NCBI GenBank assembly: GCA_017470145.1
Contig: JAFUFB010000009.1
Span: 25,159 to 89,158, forward strand
DNA: 64,000 nucleotides
Direction of reading: 5' to 3'
Origin: Clostridia bacterium
GTDB lineage: Bacteria; Bacillota; Clostridia; Christensenellales; Aristaeellaceae
Shown here: positions 54,121 to 61,040 of the stretch, in pieces
How the letters are laid out: each line of letters starts with the position of its first letter
How positions within the stretch are numbered: the first letter of the stretch is position 1
Translations under genes and position numbers: made by a program
The notes under the pieces: generated by a model
What the model was told of the DNA's origin: nothing
The model's input: only the letters and a program-made list of their open reading frames with translations
Databases searched by the model: none

Positions 54121-55293
54121 TTATTTCTCCAATCCCTTGTATACCAGGTCTCTGACCCGGGGATGGAGCACCGTGTAGCCCTCCAGGAAATTATGAATAT
54201 GCTGCACGTAGAAAATGCTGATATGGTTGAAGGGATCCACCACCGCGTATCCGCCGGCGGCGCCGTCCCATCCAAACTCGCCTACGGGAGACCAGCCCAG
54301 GGCATCGCTGGTTTTCACCCGGACCCCCAGTCCATAGGAATATTCCAGGAAGCGAACGGTGCGGAATTCGTGCACTGCGTCTCCGGAGAGCACTGCGTGG
54401 GTGAACATCATTACCGTCTCCTCCCGCAGGATGCGAGCCCCATTGTGGCCCACGCCGCCATTGGCCAGGGCTTCCACCACGGCAGAATAGCTGTCCGCCG
54501 TCCCCGCCAGGCAGGCACCGCCGCTCTCGTAATTCGGGGTGATGCGATAGTTGTTGTCCGGTTTGGGAATCAGCTTCATCTCCCGGGTCGCAGGCTGATA
54601 TTCGTACATGGCCGCCAGGCGGCTCCATTGCTCCGCCGTCGGGTGGCAGGTCAGGTCCGTAATCCCCAGGGGCTGGAAAATATGCCGATCCAGATAGTCG
54701 CTGAATCGCTCCCCGGAGATGACCTCCACCACTGCGGCGATGACGTCATGGCCCAGGGAGTACTGCCAATGGGTCCCTGGCTCGTACAGCAAGGGCATCC
54801 GGGCGATGGCCGCGATAACTTCCCGGGTGGTGGCCTCCGGCTTTTCCTTTAATAGCTCCTGAATGGCCTCGGAGTGCATGTCATAGGTCAGCCCCGCCAT
54901 CATGGCCATGCAGTCGATAATCCGTACCTGGTTTTTCGCGTAATGAGCTGGCTCCCGCAGGGTGGGGCTAAAGTTCGACCCCTTGGATTTATAATCCGCG
55001 TCTATGACGGTCATATGGGTCCATTCCGGCAGATATTTCCCTACCGGGTCGTACAGCGTAGCCCTTCCCTGCTCGATCAATTGCATCATGGCTGTCATGG
55101 TAATGACCTTGGAGCAGGAGTAAAGCAGGTAAAAATCCCGAGGACTGACAGGCTGCTTCCCTTCCGCGTCCGCGAAACCCGCGGAGTGGCGATAAATGGT
55201 CTCGTGATCCTTCGTCACGATGATATCCAGCCCGGGAATGCCATATTCCTCGTTCAAGGAATCCAGATATTGATCCAGCAAATGAAAATTCAT
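54121..55293 (-). CDS. Serine hydrolase, beta-lactamase class C family
   Basis: A 390-residue penicillin-binding-protein-fold hydrolase. The nucleophile motif SxxK is SCSK (59-62), the second motif is YSL in HWQYSLGHDVIA (near 177), and the third region is EFGWDGAAGG. These match the esterase/DD-peptidase branch of class C proteins rather than true AmpC beta-lactamases, and there is no signal peptide, so a cytoplasmic esterase or peptidase acting on a D-amino-acid ester or peptide is likely. Substrate unknown. Monocistronic with a clear promoter; the ribosome-binding site is ggaaagg. Confidence 0.88.
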   Translation of the reverse strand: MNFHLLDQYLDSLNEEYGIPGLDIIVTKDHETIYRHSAGFADAEGKQPVSPRDFYLLYSCSKVITMTAMMQLIEQGRATLYDPVGKYLPEWTHMTVIDADYKSKGSNFSPTLREPAHYAKNQVRIIDCMAMMAGLTYDMHSEAIQELLKEKPEATTREVIAAIARMPLLYEPGTHWQYSLGHDVIAAVVEVISGERFSDYLDRHIFQPLGITDLTCHPTAEQWSRLAAMYEYQPATREMKLIPKPDNNYRITPNYESGGACLAGTADSYSAVVEALANGGVGHNGARILREETVMMFTHAVLSGDAVHEFRTVRFLEYSYGLGVRVKTSDALGWSPVGEFGWDGAAGGYAVVDPFNHISIFYVQHIHNFLEGYTVLHPRVRDLVYKGLEK

Positions 55294-55377
55294 CTTCGTT
55301 TTCCTTTCCGCGGCCCATTTCTTAGACGAGTTAATTGGTATGATTCTTCTTCCGCACCGCTTTCACACTCTTCGCAT

Positions 55378-55406
55378 ACTTTATCATCTATGGTTCCATC
55401 CGTCAA
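55378..55406 (-). promoter_or_regulatory. Promoter of the serine hydrolase gene
   Basis: Minus-strand TTGACG (55401-55406), 17-base spacer, TAAAGT (55378-55383), about 80 bases before the start codon. Confidence 0.7.
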
Positions 55407-55426
55407 GTTTTTGACCGGATTTTACA

Positions 55427-55460
55427 AAAACAGGAAGTCGAATCACGACTTCCTGTTTTT
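55427..55460 (-). terminator. Terminator of the flavin electron-transfer operon
   Basis: AACAGGAAGTCG-tgatt-CGACTTCCTGTT followed by TTTGT on the minus strand, just after the FMN-binding protein gene. Confidence 0.9.
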
Positions 55461-55480
55461 TATATATATCTGTTTCGATT

Positions 55481-57034
55481 TTACTCACCCAGGCTGTCGC
55501 TGATCTGCTTCAGCGCCCGCATAACAGCCTCCGTGGAGTAGGTGGCGCCGGAAACGGCGTCGATGTCCTTGATGGTAATCGGCAGGGTCTTGCCGATGAA
55601 CTGGCTGGTGAATTCCTCTTCCTGGACTCGGGAACCCACGCCCGGCGTTTCTTCGAATTCCTCATCGCCGATCTTGATGGCGGTAATGGCGTTGTTCTCA
55701 TCCAGATTCAGGAACACCTTCACCTTGCCTACATATCCGGTGGCCAGGCCTTCGTACTGATACTCCACTTCCTCCGCGGGAGCGGCTTCCTCCACCGGGG
55801 CAGCTTCCTCTGCCGGGGCCGCTTCTTCCGCGCCCTGCTCCAGGCTGTCGCTAATCTGCTTCAGGGCCCGCATGACCGCTTCCGTGGAATAGGTAGCGCC
55901 GGAAACGCCGTCGATATCCTTGATGGTGACGGGCAGGGTCTTGCCGATGAACTGGCTGGTGAATTCATCCTCCTGGACCTTAGAGCCTACGCCCGGAGTC
56001 TCCTCGAAGTCTTCATCGCCGATCTTAATGGCGGTGATGGCGTTGTTCTCGTCCAGGTTCAGGAACACCTTCACCTTGCCCACGAAGCCATTGGCTAGGC
56101 CTTCATACTGATATTCCGTGGTGTCTTCCGCCGCGGGGGCTGCTTCCTCTGCCGGAGCTGCTTCCTCGGTGATGGCGGCGTTTGCCAGGCCCTTATCCAG
56201 TCCGGAATTGATTTCATTGATGGCGTCCAGCACCGCGTTGGTGGTAATGGTGGCGCCGGACAGGGCGTCGATATCCCCAATGGTCAGCGGGATGGTCTTG
56301 CCAATGAACTGGCTCTGGAATTTCTCCTCCTGCGCGGCCGCGCCCAGGCCGGGGGTCTCCGCGAACTGGCTGTCGCCAATGGAGATTTCCTGAATCGCCC
56401 GGCTATCATCCAGGGTCAGATAAACCTTCACAGGGCCGCCAAATCCCTGGGCCGTGGCGGCATATTTGCCCTCGCCCAGATGGATGGCAGTGCTGTTGCT
56501 CTCCACCTCGAAGCCCGCCTCCGCAGCGATGTTCTCCATGGCTTCATTGACGCCCTTGATGACCGCGCGGCTGGTAATCGTCGCGCCAGACAGTGCCTCA
56601 ATCTCGCCGCCATCCTTGGTCAGCGCCACCGGCGCGGCCTTTCCAGCGAACTGAGCCTGGAACTCCGGCTCCTTCGCCCGAGCGCCCAGGCCAGCGGTTT
56701 CCGCGAAATTGGATCCCCCCACGCTGATGCCCTGGATGTTGCCATCCGGACCCGCGGCCACAGTGGTTTCCACTTCACCGCCAAATCCCTGAGTGACCGC
56801 CGCCAGGGAGTAGCCCACCGGGTTGCCAGCCTCGTCCTTGCCGACGACGATGCCGCTTTCCAGCTCCTCGAAATCCGTTGCGTCAGGCATCAGCTTACCA
56901 AGGGTTTCATACTTGGCGCGATACGCATTTTCGGCGATCACGTCTTTGGTCAGCAGATTGGTGCCGGCCAGCAGCGCCGCGGCCACCACGCAGATCACTG
57001 TCAGAACCAACCATGCGGGCATTTTGTTTTTCAT
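55481..57034 (-). CDS. Membrane-anchored protein with four FMN-binding domains
   Basis: A 517-residue extracytoplasmic electron carrier: N-terminal membrane anchor (about 8-27), then four FMN_bind (RnfG/NqrC-like) domains, each ending in a flavinylation motif: SGATIT at 149-154, SGATIT at 259-264, SGATYS at 378-383 and SGATYS at 495-500. ApbE attaches FMN through a phosphoester bond to the last Thr or Ser of such motifs, so this chain could carry four flavins. Domains 3 and 4 are nearly identical and are preceded by Ala-Glu-Pro linkers (EEAAPAEEAAP), a sign of recent duplication. It corresponds in role to PplA of Listeria, which passes electrons to extracellular acceptors, but is anchored by a helix instead of lipid. 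Last gene of the operon, 87 bases after apbE, behind aaagggag. Confidence 0.93.
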   Translation of the reverse strand: MKNKMPAWLVLTVICVVAAALLAGTNLLTKDVIAENAYRAKYETLGKLMPDATDFEELESGIVVGKDEAGNPVGYSLAAVTQGFGGEVETTVAAGPDGNIQGISVGGSNFAETAGLGARAKEPEFQAQFAGKAAPVALTKDGGEIEALSGATITSRAVIKGVNEAMENIAAEAGFEVESNSTAIHLGEGKYAATAQGFGGPVKVYLTLDDSRAIQEISIGDSQFAETPGLGAAAQEEKFQSQFIGKTIPLTIGDIDALSGATITTNAVLDAINEINSGLDKGLANAAITEEAAPAEEAAPAAEDTTEYQYEGLANGFVGKVKVFLNLDENNAITAIKIGDEDFEETPGVGSKVQEDEFTSQFIGKTLPVTIKDIDGVSGATYSTEAVMRALKQISDSLEQGAEEAAPAEEAAPVEEAAPAEEVEYQYEGLATGYVGKVKVFLNLDENNAITAIKIGDEEFEETPGVGSRVQEEEFTSQFIGKTLPITIKDIDAVSGATYSTEAVMRALKQISDSLGE

Positions 57035-57121
57035 CGTTGTTTTCTCCCTTTCTTTTTGTGTGCCAATTACCAGGAGCGCGTTGATCGATTTTCTCTCCGC
57101 AACTCCTCAAAATCATTTCCA

Positions 57122-58147
57122 TCAGGGCTTGATGTATGCCTCGTATCCGGGGCTGAACAGCTGTTTCCCATCCTTCCCGATCCACATGGCCACCGCACCC
57201 ATCTGATCCAGCAGCTGCTGGCCTTCCTCCTGCTCCATCAGGAAGAGGCTGGTGCTCATGGCATCTGCCAGGCCGGAATCCTCCGTAATCACGGTAACCC
57301 CGCGCCATTTTTCCCCGGGGAACAGGGTTTCCGGGTCGATGATGTGGTGATATGCTTTTCCGTCCACCTCGTACAGCCGCTGATAGTCCCCGCTGGTGAC
57401 CACCGCGCCCTTGACCAGGTTCACCTTGTGTAAGTATCCTTCCCCCCTGCCTTCCGGATCCTGCACGCCTACCACCCAGGGAGAACCGTCCGGCTTGGGG
57501 CCAGTGGCGACCACATTGCCCCCTACGGACAGCAGGTATCCCTCCGGCAGTCTTTCACAGACCCGCTGAACGGCGTAACCCTTGCCCAGGGCCCCTACGT
57601 CCAGGCTGGTTTCCGGATCCAGCAGCTTGACCGTGCAGTTCTCCGCGTCGATCTCCAGCAGGTCGAACCCCGTGTGCTCCTTGGCGGCCTTCAGCTCCGC
57701 CAAGTCGGGCACATAGGCACTCTCGGGATGATTGATCCCATTTTCCCTCGCTTCGTGCCAGATGCGCAGCACCGCCCCCAGGGTGACGTCCATCCGATGG
57801 CCGGAGAATTGATCCGCCTCCCGGGCCACCAATAGTAGATCGATGATCCGTTGATCCACCTCCAGGGCCTCGCCAGGATGGGCATTGATCGTGCAGAGGT
57901 TCACCAAATCGGGGTATTCATGATAGATATCGTACAGATGGTCGCAGATCAGCAGCTCGTCATAGATCTCCGCGGTCACCTTTTGAAAAGCTTCCTCATC
58001 CGTTTCGTAGCCCAGGATGGAGGTCACCGTGTCGAATAGGTCCAGATAGCTGGCCTGGAATCTTTTCTTCGCCGTATTCGCCTGCGCCAGATTCATGCCG
58101 AGCGCCGTCAGCAGCGCCAAAACCAAGGCGATACCTTTTCTTTTCAA
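57122..58147 (-). CDS. apbE: FAD:protein FMN transferase
   Basis: A 341-residue ApbE-family flavin transferase that moves FMN from FAD onto Ser/Thr of SGAT motifs in exported proteins. A signal peptide/anchor (MKRKGIALVLALLTALGMNL) puts it outside the membrane. Family motifs: SGHRMDVTLGAVLRIW, SLDVGALGKGYAVQRV, GGNVVATGPKPDG, HIIDPETLFP and DAMSTSLFLM with the metal-binding aspartate. The start is the TTG at 58147, eight bases after aaggagg; the earlier GTG has no such site. Its target is almost certainly the four-domain FMN protein encoded next. Confidence 0.94.
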   Translation of the reverse strand: MKRKGIALVLALLTALGMNLAQANTAKKRFQASYLDLFDTVTSILGYETDEEAFQKVTAEIYDELLICDHLYDIYHEYPDLVNLCTINAHPGEALEVDQRIIDLLLVAREADQFSGHRMDVTLGAVLRIWHEARENGINHPESAYVPDLAELKAAKEHTGFDLLEIDAENCTVKLLDPETSLDVGALGKGYAVQRVCERLPEGYLLSVGGNVVATGPKPDGSPWVVGVQDPEGRGEGYLHKVNLVKGAVVTSGDYQRLYEVDGKAYHHIIDPETLFPGEKWRGVTVITEDSGLADAMSTSLFLMEQEEGQQLLDQMGAVAMWIGKDGKQLFSPGYEAYIKP

Positions 58148-58212
58148 CCGCTTTTCCTCCTTCTGGATTCCTTCTCGCGGGGACACAAGCTCATCTTTCT
58201 CCGTCCCTCAGT

Positions 58213-58722
58213 TCACGCATAGTGGTGTTTTCCGCCGCCCAGGGCCCGCAGCACGCCGCTGCTCACCGCACCGGTAGCCACGCCGCAGGCAGTGCCAATC
58301 AGCAACAGATAGGGCAGATAGCCCCAAATGTATGTAGAGTGCATCAGGATCATGGCGATCAGAATTTGTCCACAATTATGCCCCGCGGCGCCCAGTACGC
58401 TGACGCCATAGACGCTCAGATGCCGACTATGCCGGGCCAGGGTCATGACCAGCATGCTCAAAATCCCCCCCGTCAGGGAGAAAGCCAACCCCGTCATGTT
58501 GCCGCTGAACAAGGCCGTCAACAGGCATCGGGCAATCAGAATCAGAAGCGCCGAGGGCAGGTTCAGCTGGTACAAGGCAAACAGCGTCACCGTGTTCGCC
58601 AGCCCCAGCTTCACCCCCGGCAGGGGAATGATCAGCTCCAGCGGAATCATCCGCTCCACCCAGCTCAGGGCCAGCGCCAGCGCCGTCAGGATGGCCATGG
58701 TTGTCAATCGTTTTGTTCTCAT
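58213..58722 (-). CDS. eetB: Gx transporter family membrane protein (EetB-like)
   Basis: A 169-residue membrane protein with five or six helices, of the family annotated as Gx transporter or heptaprenyl diphosphate synthase component I. LGLANTVTLFALY and SLTGGILSMLVM are typical. In the Listeria and lactic acid bacteria extracellular electron transfer locus a member of this family is EetB, encoded with an EetA (NusG domain II) protein as here. Its biochemical role is unsettled; it may shuttle a quinone or form a membrane electron path with EetA. It starts nine bases after the EetA-like gene. Confidence 0.82.
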   Translation of the reverse strand: MRTKRLTTMAILTALALALSWVERMIPLELIIPLPGVKLGLANTVTLFALYQLNLPSALLILIARCLLTALFSGNMTGLAFSLTGGILSMLVMTLARHSRHLSVYGVSVLGAAGHNCGQILIAMILMHSTYIWGYLPYLLLIGTACGVATGAVSSGVLRALGGGKHHYA

Positions 58723-58731
58723 GGCCTCTCC

Positions 58732-59130
58732 TTACTGCACTACCGCGTCCACGTCATCGTCCGTCAGCTCGCCGCCCTCCAGCCGAATCTCCACGCGATT
58801 GGGCAGACAGACGATGCTGCGCCCCGGGCGGGAGATCCACCCAGAATGGACGCAGTCCGCTCCCGGACAATCGCTCTCCGTAATGGCGATTTTCCCGTCC
58901 TGGACGGTAACCACGTTGCGAAAATCCCCTTCCAGAACGAATTCCACGTCCCGGTCCAGCCGCAGCTCCCGAACGACCTGCCCTTCCTGATAGATCCGGG
59001 CTACGGAAGCCTCCCCGGCGGAGAAGAAAAACAGGTAGTATCCCATCAGCGCCAGGGCGAATAGAATCACCCCCGCAATGGCGACGGCGTCCCCCCGGCG
59101 GAATGTCAACGCGCTTCTTTCCTTCTTCAT
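58732..59130 (-). CDS. eetA: NusG domain II protein (EetA-like)
   Basis: A 132-residue protein with one membrane helix (about 12-32 after the chosen start) and an extracytoplasmic NusG domain II-type beta domain. The sequence DCPGADCVHSGWISRPGRSIVCLPN is the family hallmark, with paired cysteines. In extracellular electron transfer loci this family is EetA. The start at 59130 overlaps the stop of the PAP2-like gene (ATGA), although no strong ribosome-binding site is visible and the frame extends upstream by ten codons. Spacing places it in one operon with eetB, apbE and the FMN protein. Confidence 0.85.
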   Translation of the reverse strand: MKKERSALTFRRGDAVAIAGVILFALALMGYYLFFFSAGEASVARIYQEGQVVRELRLDRDVEFVLEGDFRNVVTVQDGKIAITESDCPGADCVHSGWISRPGRSIVCLPNRVEIRLEGGELTDDDVDAVVQ

Positions 59131-59570
59131 ATAAACAACAGGGCGCACCCGATCCCCCATAGGGCGCCTACCAGCACCTCCAGGGGAGAATGGCCCATTC
59201 TTTCCTTTAGTTCCGTGCTTTCCTCCGTATCGTCATGCTCCAGCGTAAACCAGTCCATCAGTAGATTGATAGCGCTGCCTTGGCGCCCGGTTTCCCTTCG
59301 AACGCCGATGGCGTCGGTCATGACCACGAAGGCCAGCACGAAGCAAATGGCGAAGGTCAGGGAGTCAAACCCATCCGTCAGCCCCGCCACGGTAGCCAGG
59401 GCGGACACAAAAGCGGTATGAGAGGAAGGCATTCCACCGGAGCCAAAGAGCAAATGCCGCGGGCTCCAGCCGCGATGGCGCAACCCATCGATGATATACT
59501 TGGCCAATTGCGCTGAAAACCACGCCACCAGGCAGCAAATCATCGCCTGGTTTCTCAACGCGCTCCGCAC
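59127..59570 (-). CDS. Divergent PAP2 family protein (DUF212, YuiD-like)
   Basis: A 147-residue membrane protein with about four helices. The GSGGMPSSHTAFVSALAT stretch is the divergent PAP2/acid phosphatase-like signature, with the conserved Ser-Ser-His. Members are presumed membrane phosphatases or VKOR-like partners of unknown substrate. The start codon is GTG behind aaggag. First gene of the operon that continues into the flavin electron-transfer genes, with a four-base overlap to the EetA-like gene. Confidence 0.9.
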   Translation of the reverse strand: MRSALRNQAMICCLVAWFSAQLAKYIIDGLRHRGWSPRHLLFGSGGMPSSHTAFVSALATVAGLTDGFDSLTFAICFVLAFVVMTDAIGVRRETGRQGSAINLLMDWFTLEHDDTEESTELKERMGHSPLEVLVGALWGIGCALLFI

Positions 59571-59596
59571 CGCCGCTCACTCTCCTTCTGCCGCCA

Positions 59597-59625
59597 ATTT
59601 TAACATTCTTTGCTTTTCTTGGCAA
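59597..59625 (-). promoter_or_regulatory. Promoter of the PAP2-eetA-eetB-apbE-FMN operon
   Basis: Minus-strand TTGCCA (59620-59625), 17-base spacer, TAAAAT (59597-59602). Confidence 0.65.
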
Positions 59626-59707
59626 CCTATTCTAAATTTTTAACGATCTATCATTGTCGAAATCTATGGTTCCCGTCCAATGCGCTTTTCAGCTATGGGT
59701 GATATGA

Positions 59708-60613
59708 TTATCCTTCCAAATATTCCCGTATCTCTGGCAGCTTTTCCGTGCCATCCTTGTATCCCAGCCAGTATAGATCCCCCAGCTTTTCCATGTCCCG
59801 TTCCAGTCGGCTGACCAGCACCTCCTGAGAGGGCGCGATGCGCATCAGCCGCCCTTCCGCATGGAGTTTCTCCACCTCTTCGAATTCCCGATTAGCTTCC
59901 AGGTTCATGGTCTTGATCTTTTCCATCACTTGGGGATATTTCCGGTAGATCTTCTCTGCCAGAGGATCCTCCCGGTTCTTTTTCCGGAAGGCGACCTCCC
60001 GGGTCCGAATGACGATGATCTTCTCGAAGCCTTCGTCCAGCGCCCATTGATACGGAATCTTGCAGGCACAGCCGCCGTCCAGATAAGGCACACCATCAAT
60101 TTCTACCATGGGCGAAAGATATGGCAGGGTGGCGGAGGCCTGGGCCGCCTTCATGATGTCCCCGCATTTTCCCTTCTCGAAGGCCTCCCATTCCCCGGTG
60201 ATGCAATTGGTAGCCACGGCCAGGTATCGCTGTTCCGGCCAATAGAATCGAGCTTCATTCAGCGGCTCATAGATCCCCCGATCCTCCGTCAGGAAACTGA
60301 CGTCCACAATGCTTCGGCTATGGCGCAGGGCCTTCACGCCCACATATCTGGGATCGTGCCGATAGGTCAGGCTCACCCGGGCGGAACGGCCGATTTGACC
60401 GGATACGTAGTTAATGCCTGAAAGGGCGCCTGCGGATACGCCGATGACGCATTGCAGGTTTAGATCCTGCTGCATAAAGGCGTCCAGCATCCCCTGGGTG
60501 TACAGTCCTTTAAAGGCGCCGCCCTCCAGCACCAGACACCCCGGCGTAAGATGCTGGCTCGCCTGCCCGGAGGGGATTTGATCAATTCCGGAATAGACCT
60601 TTTCCTGGTTCAT
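59708..60613 (-). CDS. Patatin-like phospholipase
   Basis: A 301-residue serine lipid acyl hydrolase with the Ser-Asp dyad of patatins: the oxyanion loop EGGAFKG (30-36), nucleophile GVSAG (S60) and catalytic D179 in YLDGG. It is expected to cleave fatty acids from membrane or exogenous lipids. No signal peptide or membrane helix; the protein belongs to the short bacterial YjjU/RssA-like group. The ribosome-binding site (aaagga) is rather far, about 15 bases, from the ATG. It sits between the tRNA-Leu terminator and the PAP2 operon and seems monocistronic. Confidence 0.92.
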   Translation of the reverse strand: MNQEKVYSGIDQIPSGQASQHLTPGCLVLEGGAFKGLYTQGMLDAFMQQDLNLQCVIGVSAGALSGINYVSGQIGRSARVSLTYRHDPRYVGVKALRHSRSIVDVSFLTEDRGIYEPLNEARFYWPEQRYLAVATNCITGEWEAFEKGKCGDIMKAAQASATLPYLSPMVEIDGVPYLDGGCACKIPYQWALDEGFEKIIVIRTREVAFRKKNREDPLAEKIYRKYPQVMEKIKTMNLEANREFEEVEKLHAEGRLMRIAPSQEVLVSRLERDMEKLGDLYWLGYKDGTEKLPEIREYLEG

Positions 60614-60674
60614 GCGTCGTGCTCACTGTTCCTTTTCTGCCCAAATCTCTTTTTTGTCGCTCAGATGGATGCAA

Positions 60675-60709
60675 AGAAAAACCTTGAAACTCTTTACCGT
60701 TCCAAGGTT
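60675..60709 (-). terminator. tRNA-Leu terminator
   Basis: AACCTTG ... CAAGGTT stem followed by TTTCTTTGC on the minus strand, directly behind tRNA-Leu. Confidence 0.8.
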
Positions 60710-60711
60710 CG

Positions 60712-60794
<83 letters not shown>

Positions 60795-60805
60795 TCACGA
60801 GGGGC

Positions 60806-60834
60806 AGTATAGCATATTTTTTTCTCCCGCGCAA
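60806..60834 (-). promoter_or_regulatory. tRNA-Leu promoter
   Basis: Minus-strand TTGCGC (60829-60834), 17-base spacer, TATACT (60806-60811), start a few bases before the tRNA 5' end. Confidence 0.7.
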
Positions 60835-60865
60835 GAGCAGATTTTTGAATCAGCACCCCACAAAA

Positions 60866-60893
60866 CACCGCCTCCCCTTTTAGGGAGACGGTG
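60866..60893 (-). terminator. Probable terminator of the surface protein gene
   Basis: CACCGcCTCCC-cttttA-GGGAGaCGGTG; on the minus strand it is followed by TTTTGTGGGG. The 60894-61040 stretch between it and the surface protein stop codon holds nothing else that I can identify; no sorting-signal reading frame was found there. Confidence 0.55.
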
Positions 60894-61040
60894 CGAGAAC
60901 GTTCATTATCAACCGTTCATACTTGTGTGTTCTCTTTTTTCTCCGTGTCATGCAACCTCAAGCAGCTCTTCATCCACCACGTTCTACACATTTGCGTTGT
61001 CACACTCCGACCAGTACTCGTCTCAGTCATTGTTCCCTTA

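Noticed and set aside
54121-55293. AmpC beta-lactamase
   Set aside because: The fold family fits, but there is no signal peptide and the third motif is WDGAAGG rather than KTG, so an esterase or peptidase is more likely.
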